A stretch of 64,000 bases of DNA from Phycisphaeraceae bacterium (GCA_019636555.1 JAHBXH010000001.1:496001-560000); one strand, 5' to 3'. Positions 27,016 to 36,462 are shown, counted from the stretch's first letter. Notes: generated by a model from the sequence alone, not told the origin. Numbers and translations are program-made.

Positions 27016-28113
27016 TTACCCGTTCACACTCATCACAACCTTGATCCCCTCCCCGGAGATCATGGTCTTGAACGCCTTCTCGAACTCTTCGAGCGGGAAT
27101 TCGTGCGTGATGATGTCATCGAGTTCCAGCTTGCCGCTCAACAGCAGCTCTTCCATCTGATACCACGTCTCGAACATCCGGCGCCCGTTGATTCCGAGAA
27201 CCGTCGCGCCTTTGAACACCACGTGCTGCGTGATGTTGAACGTGGGGGGCTTCGCCGGAATGCCGAGCAGCGCCGCCGTTCCGCCGTTCCGCAGCGCGCT
27301 GAACCCCTGGTCGTATGCCGCGGGCGAACCCGACATCTCGAGCAGCACATCCACGCCCTCATTGCGGCACGCCTTCTTGACGTCGCTGATCCACGAACTG
27401 TTCCGCGGGTCGTACACCTCAAGCGCGCCGAGCTTCTTCGCCAGTTCCCGCCGCTGCGGGTTGATATCGGTCGCGAAGATGCGCCCCGCGCCCGCCGCCC
27501 GCGCCACGGTGACGGCCATCAAGCCGATGATTCCCGTGCCGGTGATCAAAACGCTCTTCGCGCTCACGCCCGCCGCCATCACCGTGTGTACCGCGTTGCC
27601 CAGCGGATCCAAGACCGCCGCAACCTTGTCCGGGATTTTCGGGTGCACGGGCCACACGTTCTCTTCCGGCACGATCACGTAATCCGCAAACACGCCGTCG
27701 CGATCGATTCCCAGGATGCGCGTGTCGCTGGCGATGTGCGCGCTGCCCGTGCGGCTGTTGTAGTCGACGCCCGCCGTGATGTGCCCCTCAGCGCTCACGC
27801 GCAGGCCCGGCTTGTAGCGCGTTACCGCCGAACCGACCGATTCGATGACTCCGACGAATTCGTGTCCCGTGACGATCCCGACCGGGATGCGCCCCGCCGC
27901 CCAGTCGTCCCACTCCCAGATGTGGCGGTCCGTGCCGCAGATGCCCACCTTCGAAACCCGGATCAAGACGTCCCGCGGCCCGGGCACCGGCTTCTCGCGC
28001 GCAGGATCAAATTTGAGCCCCTCTCCTGCGTGGTGCTTGTAGAGCGCCCGCATGGTTTTCTTGGAAGGATCAAAAGTGCGACTATTGGGGGGCGTGAGCG
28101 TGGCGGTGGCCAT
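27016..28113 (-). CDS. tdh: L-threonine 3-dehydrogenase-like zinc alcohol dehydrogenase lacking structural-zinc cysteines
   Basis: Medium-chain dehydrogenase of 365 residues, closest in pattern to threonine 3-dehydrogenase, which makes 2-amino-3-ketobutyrate with NAD. The catalytic zinc ligands are kept: Cys59 in GICGTD and His84-Glu85 in TGHEFVG. The NAD motif is TGTGIIGLM. The structural zinc lobe aligns without gaps to the TDH segment after GHIT, but all four cysteines are replaced (Ala114, Asp117, Ser120, Ala128). The N-terminus is about 20 residues longer than E. coli Tdh. The start follows AGGAG eight bases upstream. The usual partner gene kbl is not adjacent. Another MDR substrate (sorbitol or butanediol type) is possible. 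Confidence 0.82.
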   Translation of the reverse strand: MATATLTPPNSRTFDPSKKTMRALYKHHAGEGLKFDPAREKPVPGPRDVLIRVSKVGICGTDRHIWEWDDWAAGRIPVGIVTGHEFVGVIESVGSAVTRYKPGLRVSAEGHITAGVDYNSRTGSAHIASDTRILGIDRDGVFADYVIVPEENVWPVHPKIPDKVAAVLDPLGNAVHTVMAAGVSAKSVLITGTGIIGLMAVTVARAAGAGRIFATDINPQRRELAKKLGALEVYDPRNSSWISDVKKACRNEGVDVLLEMSGSPAAYDQGFSALRNGGTAALLGIPAKPPTFNITQHVVFKGATVLGINGRRMFETWYQMEELLLSGKLELDDIITHEFPLEEFEKAFKTMISGEGIKVVMSVNG

Positions 28114-28249
28114 CAACGGACTCCTGAAACGTTTCTCGAACCGGCGTTGAACAAGTGTAGAGGCCGAAAAAATAGCCGCAATCACCCTCTGCCGCGGCAT
28201 GTGAACCGTTCGCCTTCGCAAGGCGCTCAAGCCGATCTAGAGTCTCCCG

Positions 28250-29506
28250 TTGTCCCGAGCGATCATCACAACTTCCGGACGTTCCGCGCACGGTGGGGCC
28301 CGCAGGCCCGCCGCGCGATCATTCCTCTACATGGCCGCCAAGCCCGGGGGCGGGCGCGCGATCGGTGTCCGTCAGGCCCGCGATGAACGACACCTCGCCG
28401 GTGAACTCCGCAAAGAAAAAATGGCGCTGCTGCGCTCCGTCAAACTCCCCGTCTCGGTCCGGGAGAGCACGAGCGACGTCAAATTGAAAGACCAGGCCGA
28501 ACTCAACACGCAGCTCGCCCAGTTGCTCTCCCGCGGTTCGCCTTTGGTCGAGGCGCTCGAAGTCACCGGCGCCTCCGTTTCCAGAACGATGAAACCCCGT
28601 GCGCTTCGCATGCGCGACTTGGTCGCGGGCGGTGCCAGTTTCGCCGATGCGTGCGAACAAGTCGGCGGCTTCGATCGCGTGACGGTGGCCCTTTACCGTG
28701 CCGCGGAGCGCACCGGCGATCTCGCCGGCGCCGCCAAGCAGCTCGCCATCGCCGCGCGGCGCCAACTGCAGGTGCAGGGCAAGGCCGCGACGCTGATGAT
28801 CTATCCGGCGATCCTGCTGACCATCACTTTCCTCGTCGCCACCTTCTTGCTGACGAGCATCCTGCCCAAGATTGGCGAGGCGATGGCCTCCGCCGGCGCG
28901 TCACTTCCCTGGTTCACGCGCGTGCTGCTCGCGATCGGAAATTTCCTCAAGGACAATCTCTTCATCATCCTGATCGTCGGCGCACTCGCCATTGGCGGGA
29001 CCGTGGTGTTCCGAAAAATCGTCGGGGTGGTCGTGATGGGCGTCATGCGCCAAGCGCCAGCCATCCGGCAGGTCGTTCTGGCCCAGGAATCCGCACGCTT
29101 CTTCAGCGTGATGGCCGCGCTCACCCGCTGCGGCGTTCCGCTGGCGGATGCGCTCGGCATCGCCAGCGGCGCGATCACGCACCCCCAGATGCGCGAGCAG
29201 CTCGAAAAACTCCGCGCCCGTCTCATCGAGGGCGGCGTGCTCCGCAACCTCATCGACGAAGTGACGAGTCTGCCCATCACCACGCGCCGGCTCATGATCG
29301 CCGCCGAGCGCGCGGGTGATCTTCAGAGCGCCTTCGATACCCTCGCGACCGACATGACCGAAGAAGTCGAAACCCGCTCGGCGCGGCTGATCGCGATGAT
29401 GGAGCCCGCGGTCATCGTCTTCCTCTTCCTCGTGGTCGGCTCGGTCATCCTGGGCGTCATGCTGCCCCTGCTGAATCTCAGCAGCGGCCTCAGTCTGGGC
29501 GGGTGA
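28250..29506 (+). CDS. gspF: Type II secretion/type IV pilus inner-membrane platform protein GspF
   Basis: Polytopic platform protein of 418 residues. Two repeated GspF domains are visible (residues ~80-200 and ~285-405), each with the QLAQLLSRGSPLVEALE / MAALTRCGVPLADAL pattern and AERTGDL / AERAGDL. Membrane helices are LMIYPAILLTITFLVATFLL, FIILIVGALAIGGTVV and VIVFLFLVVGSVILGVMLPLL. The first residues matching the family (FLYMAAK) lie before the ATG at 28331, so a TTG at 28250 is used; this start is uncertain. It is the first gene of a nine-gene co-directional set of secretion genes, divergent from the tdh-like gene. Confidence 0.92.
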   Translation: MSRAIITTSGRSAHGGARRPAARSFLYMAAKPGGGRAIGVRQARDERHLAGELRKEKMALLRSVKLPVSVRESTSDVKLKDQAELNTQLAQLLSRGSPLVEALEVTGASVSRTMKPRALRMRDLVAGGASFADACEQVGGFDRVTVALYRAAERTGDLAGAAKQLAIAARRQLQVQGKAATLMIYPAILLTITFLVATFLLTSILPKIGEAMASAGASLPWFTRVLLAIGNFLKDNLFIILIVGALAIGGTVVFRKIVGVVVMGVMRQAPAIRQVVLAQESARFFSVMAALTRCGVPLADALGIASGAITHPQMREQLEKLRARLIEGGVLRNLIDEVTSLPITTRRLMIAAERAGDLQSAFDTLATDMTEEVETRSARLIAMMEPAVIVFLFLVVGSVILGVMLPLLNLSSGLSLGG

Positions 29507-29632
29507 GCCTCCGATTTGGCCGATAAGATACCGGTTGGAACCCTCATATCTGCGGGTTCGCCGCAGATCGAGGCCGGATTGCAACAACCGGCGCGAACTC
29601 AGGCACTCTTCGGCGCGCTAAAGAATTCATCC

Positions 29633-30067
29633 ATGGCACACCTTAAAGCAACCAAGAAAAAAGCCCTTCTCACCGCCGCAGCACGGGGCTTTTCGCTCCT
29701 CGAGCTCACGCTCGTGCTCGTCATCCTCGGCGTGCTCATGGCTGTCGCGGCGGTCAATGTCTTGGCAAAGGGTGAATCCGCAAAGAGAACCGCTACGCGA
29801 GCGTCTCTCTCCGTGATCAAGAACGGGCTCTCGGAATATCACCTGACCTACAGCGCTTATCCGCTCGATCTTCAGACGCTCGTCACCGTCAAGATTCTCG
29901 ACGCCGGAAAACTCGCGGACGGGTGGCAGCGTCCTTTCTACTACGACCCCACCCCGCAAAGCCCCGATCAGCCGTTCATTCTTTACAGCAAGGGATCCGA
30001 TGGTCTCGCGCCCTCGCAAGATGACATCAGCGCCTGGGAAAACCTGACTCCGAACGCAAACCCCTGA
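29633..30067 (+). CDS. gspG: Major pseudopilin GspG
   Basis: Type II secretion pseudopilin of 144 residues. The prepilin peptidase site is RGFSLLELTLVLVILGVLM: Gly before Phe, with Glu at mature position 5. The mature C-terminal part matches GspG: LSVIKNGLSEYHLTYSAYP, LADGWQRPFYYDPTPQ, and YSKGSDGL, including the region that binds calcium in GspG. The leader is basic (LKATKKKALL). ATG 29633 is chosen; an in-frame upstream start has no homology. It polymerises into the pseudopilus that pushes exoproteins through the secretin. Confidence 0.93.
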   Translation: MAHLKATKKKALLTAAARGFSLLELTLVLVILGVLMAVAAVNVLAKGESAKRTATRASLSVIKNGLSEYHLTYSAYPLDLQTLVTVKILDAGKLADGWQRPFYYDPTPQSPDQPFILYSKGSDGLAPSQDDISAWENLTPNANP

Positions 30068-30116
30068 TCGCGCTCCGCCGGGGAGTGGGGGGTTGCGCGA
30101 GTGGAAAGAAGTACTC

Positions 30117-30776
30117 GTGAAGTCCGCCCGCGGCATCACATTTCTCGAAGTCGTGTTGGCCGTGGCCCTTCTGGGTCTGACGACCATGAGCGTCGTGCTC
30201 GCGGTCAACTACATCGGCGCCGCGTCGATGCGCAACGCGCACCGCATGAACGAAGCCGAGATCGCCAACCGCCTCCTGCTCCAGTATTTCGATGACCCGG
30301 CGTCCTTGCCGAGCGACACGCAGCCGATCCAGTACGGAAAAGAAGGGGAATTCCGATACCGCTGGACGCTCGGCGAAGAGCCGGTGACGGTCGAACTTCC
30401 GACACCCGTGACCCCGAGCGCCGAGGACGATCGGCGCGAGCAGCAGCTCGCATCGCTCGGACGCTCGACCACCGATCGCTTCAATCGCTTCCGCGTTGTG
30501 CGCGTGCGTGTGTGGCTCGGCGAAGAAACCGGGGGCAGCTTCTATCCCGACCCGGGCGTGCCACAGATCACGCTCGCGCGTTTGTACGACCCGGCGGACA
30601 TCCCGAATTGGAATCCGGACAAGCTCCGCCGCCAGATCGATAGCGGGGGAGGCCTCAAGGGCGTGCTCGATCAGATGACCGGCGCCCGCAACGCGGGCCT
30701 GCGACCTTCGATCAGTCAGCAGGATTCGTCAAGGCGCCTCGAATCCTCTTCAGGAAAGAGCACGAACAACAAATGA
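30117..30776 (+). CDS. Type II secretion pseudopilin (GspI/GspH-like)
   Basis: Prepilin-type protein of 219 residues. The N-terminal methylation motif is RGITFLEVVLAVALLGL, with the conserved Glu at position 5 of the mature form. The rest is divergent, with many charged residues and a disordered Ser/Asn-rich tail. The GTG at 30117 (AAAGAAG upstream) is preferred to a TTG at 30093. Its stop overlaps the next start (ATGA). Position after gspG and the motif suggest a minor pseudopilin in the GspH/I slot. Which one cannot be decided. Confidence 0.78.
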   Translation: MKSARGITFLEVVLAVALLGLTTMSVVLAVNYIGAASMRNAHRMNEAEIANRLLLQYFDDPASLPSDTQPIQYGKEGEFRYRWTLGEEPVTVELPTPVTPSAEDDRREQQLASLGRSTTDRFNRFRVVRVRVWLGEETGGSFYPDPGVPQITLARLYDPADIPNWNPDKLRRQIDSGGGLKGVLDQMTGARNAGLRPSISQQDSSRRLESSSGKSTNNK

Positions 30777-32179
30777 ATCATCGCGCGCAAAAAATGCGAT
30801 CAGCGTTCACACTGCTCGAGGTGACTCTCGCCACCGCGATGGGCGCGATGGTGATCGTGGTCTGTCTCGCGCTGCTCCGTTCGATGGAACGGCTCGAGCG
30901 CCCGCTCGCGATCCGCCAGCAGGAACTCGCCGATCTCCACCGCGCACGCACCGTCATCCAGCGCGCGATGTCGAGCCTCGTGATGTCCGATACGTCGCCG
31001 CCCGTCAATGTCAACGCGCGCCGCTCGATCGCGACTCCGACCGATGACAGCGGGAACAAGTCGGCGTTCGATGCGACCGCCGAAGCGACCGCGACCAAGC
31101 AGCAGCAGCAGTCGCGACCGCCCGCGCGGCTGCTCCTCGAGCCGGACGAAAGCGAAGAACTGAAGACGATGCTCAGGCAGGTCGGCGTGCCCGTCGATGC
31201 CGCTTCGTCGATCCAGCGGATGGAGGTCGTGGTCGACACGCCGCCGATCGCTCCGACCTTCCGCGCCGAATTGGGCGATGTGATCGCCGCGGCCTACGCG
31301 CAGAACAAAGCCGGGACCGGAAATGCGGGGTCCACGAACGGAACGTCATCGACGCAGACCGGGCTTTCGAACAGCGCCGCGCTGTCGAACGCGCGAAGCA
31401 GCACCGTCAGCAGCGCTTCGCCCACCTCGCTCGGCGCCACATCGAACACCGCGCTGCGCAACACGTTGAGCAACGCGGCGCAGAGCGCGGCCGCGAGCGG
31501 CACCCGCCGCACGCTCTCGCTCAACGGTTCATCTTCGAGCAGTGCTGCAAAGTCGAGTTCGCTGCGCGGCGCGTTCGAGATCCGGCCGATGCTGACCGAC
31601 GCGAACCTCGAAGCGCGCAAAGAAGGCAAGCCGATCCTCTACGAACTCTGGTGGAATCCGCTCCCTGCCGCCAAGGACACCAGCAAATCCAGTGTCCTGA
31701 GCAGCACCTCGAGCGAAGCGGCAACACAGCCCGCCGACGACCCGCGAACCGTTCAAGCCTGGGGCGAACCGGTGCTGCTCGCCGACAACCTCGTGAAGTG
31801 TCACTGGCAGTTCTTCTCCACCGGCGAGAAGCGCAGCGAGCACAATGCGGTTTGGGATCGTGAGCTTCCCGCGTACGTCGAATTCGAGATTCAAACCAGG
31901 ACCGGGCTCTACGAGAACTGGATGTTCGAAGTCGGCTGGACCAAGGGACCGGAACTCGCGGCGATGGAAGACATCGCGGGCGGCAGCGCTGCCGGGGGCG
32001 CCGGCGGTCCCGGGCCGCAAGGTGCCGATGGAGTCAATCAGGGTGCCGGTCCCAACGGACCCGGAACCGGTCCGCCCCGGCGGGGCGGACCGCGCGGTCC
32101 GCACAATGCGCAGCAGCCTCCGAATCCGCCCGGTAGCGGCCCGAGGTACGACACGATTCAGAACGGAAACCCGAAATGA
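30773..32179 (+). CDS. Minor pseudopilin GspJ-like with large low-complexity insert
   Basis: Prepilin-type protein of 468 residues, twice the normal GspJ length. The cleavage motif is RSAFTLLEVTLATAMGA. A central stretch (about residues 180-265) is almost entirely Ser, Ala, Thr, Asn and Gly, and the C-terminus (from ~residue 400) is Gly/Pro-rich (GPGPQGADGVNQGAG). The conserved LLADNLVKCHWQFFSTGE and the following aromatic strand resemble the GspJ core. It overlaps both neighbours by ATGA, so translation is coupled. The inserts suggest an extended, exposed pilus-tip component. Confidence 0.76.
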   Translation: MNHRAQKMRSAFTLLEVTLATAMGAMVIVVCLALLRSMERLERPLAIRQQELADLHRARTVIQRAMSSLVMSDTSPPVNVNARRSIATPTDDSGNKSAFDATAEATATKQQQQSRPPARLLLEPDESEELKTMLRQVGVPVDAASSIQRMEVVVDTPPIAPTFRAELGDVIAAAYAQNKAGTGNAGSTNGTSSTQTGLSNSAALSNARSSTVSSASPTSLGATSNTALRNTLSNAAQSAAASGTRRTLSLNGSSSSSAAKSSSLRGAFEIRPMLTDANLEARKEGKPILYELWWNPLPAAKDTSKSSVLSSTSSEAATQPADDPRTVQAWGEPVLLADNLVKCHWQFFSTGEKRSEHNAVWDRELPAYVEFEIQTRTGLYENWMFEVGWTKGPELAAMEDIAGGSAAGGAGGPGPQGADGVNQGAGPNGPGTGPPRRGGPRGPHNAQQPPNPPGSGPRYDTIQNGNPK

Positions 32180-33036
32180 ATCGCCGCCGCAAGAAAACCG
32201 CGGTTTCCAAGGCCTTCGCGCTGCCGGTGGTGCTCATGGTGAGCCTGGCGCTCGCAACCCTGATCACCGTTTTGCTCGATCGGTTCGGCGCGCAGTCGCG
32301 GTCAGTGGCGGGCATCGTCCGTTCGTATGAGAGTTACCACGCGGGCCGCGGGATCCACCAGCTCTTCGAGGCCTGGCTTCGCAATTCGACGTCGTCGCGC
32401 CTGAATGGAAGATTGGGTGTTGGCGGGTTAGCCCTGACCGCTCATCTCTCGGAGGGGCTGACGCCCTATGCCAACAGCGCCGAAACCGTGAAGCTGTATC
32501 TGGCGGATGGGCAGGGCTCGATTCTCTCCGAACCGAGCGGGCTTCCGGTTGAGGATATTGCGCTGGCGCAGGCGATCATCAATGCCGCTCGGCAGATCGA
32601 TGCCGGTGCGGGCGGGGGGGACGCGAGCGAAGGGACGATCGCCCGGCGCGGCCTGGGTCCCTTGGCTGTAAGTCTGAGGTCCGCCTCCGTCCGGACCCTG
32701 CGTGCGGCGGTTTCCGGCGCGACGGGGGGCGAAAAGGTGGACGAGATCGTTGCGGAACTCGTGAAGGCGCGCGAGGACCTCAATGTCGCCGGCACGGCGG
32801 TCTCGGAAATCGCCAACAAGGCCGGCCTGAGCGGCGATGCACGGGCCAATCTGCTGAAAGTCATCACCGTCGAACCCTCCATGTGGGAGATCACGGCGGA
32901 AGTGCTGTCCGATCGGCTGATCGGCGGGGGGCTTTTGATGCGCTACAGGGGAACCGCGTTGGTCGGGTCGAGCAACGGCACCGCGACGTCGACCCGAAGC
33001 GTCATCCGGCAATGGATCCGGGAAGATGTGCGTTAG
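32176..33036 (+). CDS. GspK-like minor pseudopilin
   Basis: A 286-residue protein with a short basic N-terminus followed by one helix (FALPVVLMVSLALATLITVLL) that lacks the classical Gly-Phe-Glu prepilin motif, as often seen in GspK. The segment QADGQGSILSEPSG-like region (LYLADGQGSILSEPSG) and following helical bundle recall the GspK alpha domain. Position after the GspJ-like gene with an ATGA overlap supports the GspK role (tip complex of the pseudopilus). Sequence identity looks low; call is by position and topology. Confidence 0.62.
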   Translation: MNRRRKKTAVSKAFALPVVLMVSLALATLITVLLDRFGAQSRSVAGIVRSYESYHAGRGIHQLFEAWLRNSTSSRLNGRLGVGGLALTAHLSEGLTPYANSAETVKLYLADGQGSILSEPSGLPVEDIALAQAIINAARQIDAGAGGGDASEGTIARRGLGPLAVSLRSASVRTLRAAVSGATGGEKVDEIVAELVKAREDLNVAGTAVSEIANKAGLSGDARANLLKVITVEPSMWEITAEVLSDRLIGGGLLMRYRGTALVGSSNGTATSTRSVIRQWIREDVR

Positions 33037-33114
33037 GCACCCGGAACTTGGCCGGGGATATTCGTAGAATGTGGTCGCTGCCGATCGGCGGAGCTGATTC
33101 GGAAAGGGGCTCGG

Positions 33115-33855
33115 TTGTTCAAGGACGTGACTCGAGAGCGGGCAAAGAGCGTGACGCGCGCAGGACAATTGGGCGCGGTGGCGCTCGCGTCGCTCGCCGG
33201 GGTCGTGCTGGCGGTGGGTCTGCCGGGAACCGGAATCCCGAAATTCGAGCGCCCCGAACCGATCGAACCCTCGCGCGCGATTGACGCGCTTCCTACGGCC
33301 GAACCGCCGTTGATCGTGCAGAAGCGAGCTTCCGTGATCGCGGCCAATCTGGCGCAGCTCGGAAACGCTCCCAAGCCTCCGCCTCCACCATCGGACACGT
33401 CCGGCGATATAACAGATACCCACGACACGCAGACTCCGCCGACGGCGCCCGCGGCGGAAACATCGATCACCTTCCTCGGATTGCTCGGTTCTTCCGCGCG
33501 GCCGATGGCCCTTGTCTCGATTGATTCTCACCAGCAGGTGCTCGCCGTGGGAGATGTGGTTCACAAGTCTTCCGGCGAGACGATCAAGCTGGTGGGCGTG
33601 AACAAAGACGGCATCGAGATCGAGACGAAGGGCGCGAAGAAGAAAATCGAGATCGCGCCGCGCACCGGCTCCGCGTATACAACGCTGCAGGGTGCGTCGC
33701 CAGCGTCGGGCGCCACGCCCGGGATCGTTCCGGGTGTTCAGCCGCCCCAGCCGCTCATGAACCAGGGGCGTCCGCGCCGCGACTTTGAGATGCGAGCGCC
33801 CGGCGCGCGCCGCGGGAATCAGCGATTCGACGAAGCCGGCGGTGTGCGCGAATGA
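33115..33855 (+). CDS. GspC/PilP-like periplasmic linker protein
   Basis: A 246-residue protein with one N-terminal helix (LGAVALASLAGVVLAVGLPG), a Pro-rich linker (KPPPPPSDT), and a compact HR-like beta domain around residues 118-180: FLGLLGS, ALVSIDSHQQVLAVGDVV, IKLVGVNKDGIEIE. That domain is how GspC/PilP touch the secretin in the periplasm. The C-terminus is Pro/Arg-rich and disordered. The TTG at 33115 is used because GGAAAGGGG lies six bases upstream. The stop overlaps the GspL-like start. No secretin gene is present in the window. Confidence 0.7.
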   Translation: MFKDVTRERAKSVTRAGQLGAVALASLAGVVLAVGLPGTGIPKFERPEPIEPSRAIDALPTAEPPLIVQKRASVIAANLAQLGNAPKPPPPPSDTSGDITDTHDTQTPPTAPAAETSITFLGLLGSSARPMALVSIDSHQQVLAVGDVVHKSSGETIKLVGVNKDGIEIETKGAKKKIEIAPRTGSAYTTLQGASPASGATPGIVPGVQPPQPLMNQGRPRRDFEMRAPGARRGNQRFDEAGGVRE

Positions 33856-35804
33856 GCGGCAGGGTCTGCTATGTCGCCCGCGCCGATCGCGGCAGCCGCA
33901 TCGAATCGCTCCGCCTTGTCGGCGCACGCACCGACGAAGCATGGGCCGTGCCGCTCGCGCCGGCGCAGAACTCCGACGCCGGCGACGGAGAATTGTTCGA
34001 CGAGCGGGGAATCGTCGCTGCGGCGGACTGGGTGAAGTCAAGAACTCTGGGCGGCAAAGCGCGGAGCGGATCGCTCTCGCTTCTTTGTCTCGATGCCGAG
34101 GGGTTTTCCGCCGGTTGGATCACGAGCCCGAGCACCGAGCGGAGAGTGGTAGCGTCGGTTGCGTCGGCGGGAATCGCGAGCGAAGAAGCGGGTTCGGCGG
34201 TCGGACCCGGCTTGGGCTTTTACTTTCCGTCGGATACCGAATCGGGTGTTCAGCCGCTCGCGGTCGCGACGGAGCCGGAAACCAAAGTCGCGGGCGTGAA
34301 GGTCGACGCGGATGCTGTGGCGCCGACCGCCGCGCTCCGCGTGCCGGTGCTGGTCGGCGCCGATGCGCCGGTCCGGTTGCTTCTCGACCTGCTCGATCAG
34401 CGCAGCATTCTGGTCGAGTCGGTCACGACGATCTGGCACGCGATGGCGCGGGTGTGGGGAGAGGCGCCGAGCGATCGCGCGAATGTTGTTACGGAAGATT
34501 CCGGCGTTGCCGCGATCATTCTGATCGATCAGCGCGGCCGGTTGCTCTGGTGCTGGACGGCCAAAGGCGAGTTGCTCGCGGGCGGCTCGATGCGTTTGGC
34601 CACGCCGGATGCCGTCGGGAGGGCGCCGTCGCCGACCGCCGCGGACGCGGCGCGATTGACGAACGACTGGATCGCGTGGGGTTCGCAGCTCGGGGTCGTG
34701 CCGCGGCGGGTGGCGTGCATCGCGGCGGACGACCCGGTCGGCGTGGGTGAAGACTCGGCGTCGTTTCGCGCGGGACAATTCGGGGCGAAACTCGCGGGAA
34801 CCTGGGGCGGCGCGGGGGTGGATCTGGTTCTCGACCAGGACCCGATCGGCGCGACACTCGCGCGACTCGCTTCGGCGACGGCGGATGCGCGCCCGGACGA
34901 GGCGGCGATCGCCGGGCTCGACGGTCTCTCTCATCGCCCCGGCAAGTTGCACAAGCGGATGCACGTCTGGGTTGCGCTGGGGATTCTCGGCGGCGCGCTG
35001 CTGAGCGCCGGGGCCGCTTGGAAGCTCCGTGCGAGCGTGGGCCTGCTCACCGAGGCTGCGCAGAGCGAAGACTCGCGCTGGCGCGAGCTCATTCAGACGA
35101 GCTACCCCAACATCATGAAACTTCCGAACGTCGAACCGGAAGACGAATTGAACAAGATCCTGCGGCGTGAAGAGCAGGAGCGCGAGCGGAACAAGATCGA
35201 GCCGATGCGGCCGATCATCCAGGAACTCGAGACGCTCTCGCTGGCGCTCGCCGACCCGGAAGTCGATCTCGAGAGCATCGACATCTCGGCGGGCGCCAAT
35301 GCCTCGGTGATCATCAACGTTCTGACGCCGGACATCAAGCAGGCCGAGAACGTGTACAAGGCGATCACCGCGATCAGCGGCAGCAACATCGAGTCGTGGC
35401 AGCAGCCGAGTTTCTCAAACGCGGGCACGAAGATCAAGGGCGTGTTTACCGGGAAGTGGCGCAACCCGAAAGCCGGCGCGCCGGCGCCGAGCGTGCAGGC
35501 TCCGAGGCCGGCGCCCCCCTCCAACCCGACCTCAACCCCAGCGCGAGCCGCTTCGCCAACGGTCTCGAATCCCGCGCCCGTGACAGATTCTGGAACGGCC
35601 AGGCCGCGGCAAACTCCGACGCAGCCTCCGGGCCCGGCGGGGGTGGAGACATCGTCTCCAATTCCGCCTCTCACGAATCCGGGTCAGGGTCTCACGCAGG
35701 GCGCGCCATCACCGGATCAGCCTGCGGATACTCCAGGGCAATCTGAGACAAGCGTTGCGCGTCCGCGCGTGCCGCCGGCAACTCCTCCGGGGGGTGGACG
35801 ATGA
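33852..35804 (+). CDS. GspL-like secretion assembly protein
   Basis: A 650-residue protein. Residues ~1-370 are a cytoplasmic domain with actin-fold-like strands (VAAIILIDQRGRLLWCW). A single membrane helix (WVALGILGGALLSAGAAW) lies near 374-391. The periplasmic part contains a coiled coil (LNKILRREEQERERNKIEP) and a ferredoxin-like domain (DLESIDISAGANASVIINV). The last ~110 residues are Pro/Ser/Thr-rich and disordered. This is the GspL layout and the neighbours fit, although sequence conservation is weak. GspL couples the GspE ATPase to the inner-membrane platform. ATGA overlaps link it to both neighbours. Confidence 0.68.
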   Translation: MSGRVCYVARADRGSRIESLRLVGARTDEAWAVPLAPAQNSDAGDGELFDERGIVAAADWVKSRTLGGKARSGSLSLLCLDAEGFSAGWITSPSTERRVVASVASAGIASEEAGSAVGPGLGFYFPSDTESGVQPLAVATEPETKVAGVKVDADAVAPTAALRVPVLVGADAPVRLLLDLLDQRSILVESVTTIWHAMARVWGEAPSDRANVVTEDSGVAAIILIDQRGRLLWCWTAKGELLAGGSMRLATPDAVGRAPSPTAADAARLTNDWIAWGSQLGVVPRRVACIAADDPVGVGEDSASFRAGQFGAKLAGTWGGAGVDLVLDQDPIGATLARLASATADARPDEAAIAGLDGLSHRPGKLHKRMHVWVALGILGGALLSAGAAWKLRASVGLLTEAAQSEDSRWRELIQTSYPNIMKLPNVEPEDELNKILRREEQERERNKIEPMRPIIQELETLSLALADPEVDLESIDISAGANASVIINVLTPDIKQAENVYKAITAISGSNIESWQQPSFSNAGTKIKGVFTGKWRNPKAGAPAPSVQAPRPAPPSNPTSTPARAASPTVSNPAPVTDSGTARPRQTPTQPPGPAGVETSSPIPPLTNPGQGLTQGAPSPDQPADTPGQSETSVARPRVPPATPPGGGR

Positions 35805-36418
35805 CGCCCGCCGACACCGGACTGACTCTGCCGGGAACTCCGGAGCAGCCCGCGCCGCGCACGTCGGTCGCTGTTTCTGATTTGCTCGCACAAGCGGGGG
35901 ACCTCGCCGGGCGTGCGGAGCGTGCGAACCGTCCGACGTCGCTCGTGTATCTCGCGGGCACGATTCTGGCGATCGCGTTGTGTGTGCTCGCGTACTTTGC
36001 GTACGCGCGCATGGCCGCGGCGAGTGCTCTGCAAACCTCGGCGCAGCGGGCGAACCGGATCGAGAAGCTCGTGGCGCGGCTCAAGGAATTCGATCGGGTG
36101 AACGAAGAGCGGCGAGAGGATCTGCGGCCGCTGCCGACGATGCAGACGCAGATCGCGGACGCGGCAACGGCGGCGCAGCTGACCACCAAGCTCGCGCCGG
36201 CGCAGGCAAGGCAGGTCAAAGGCCCCGGCGATCTGACCCGCCGGACCTGGCGGTACAACGACCTGCACGAGGAATCGCTCGAAAGAGTTTTCGATTGGAT
36301 TTCGCGGACTTTGCGGGACATTCCGGGACTGGAGCTGACGGGGCTGAATATCAGGCCGGAAACCACGACGTGGCGCGTGGATGTTGTTTTTGGCCGCTGG
36401 GAGCGAACCGGGTCGTGA
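35801..36418 (+). CDS. GspM-like inner-membrane protein
   Basis: A 205-residue protein with a Pro-rich N-terminus, one membrane helix near 48-70 (LVYLAGTILAIALCVLAYFAY), a coiled coil (ALQTSAQRANRIEKLVARLKEF) and a small C-terminal ferredoxin-like fold (LELTGLNIRPETTTWRVDVVF). This matches GspM, which pairs with GspL. The position after the GspL-like gene and ATGA overlap support it. The N-terminal Pro-rich region before the helix is an addition not typical of GspM. Confidence 0.64.
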   Translation: MTPADTGLTLPGTPEQPAPRTSVAVSDLLAQAGDLAGRAERANRPTSLVYLAGTILAIALCVLAYFAYARMAAASALQTSAQRANRIEKLVARLKEFDRVNEERREDLRPLPTMQTQIADAATAAQLTTKLAPAQARQVKGPGDLTRRTWRYNDLHEESLERVFDWISRTLRDIPGLELTGLNIRPETTTWRVDVVFGRWERTGS

Positions 36419-36462
36419 GCGGCGCGCTCTACCAACCAACAATCGGTGCACCGGAGAAGCAG

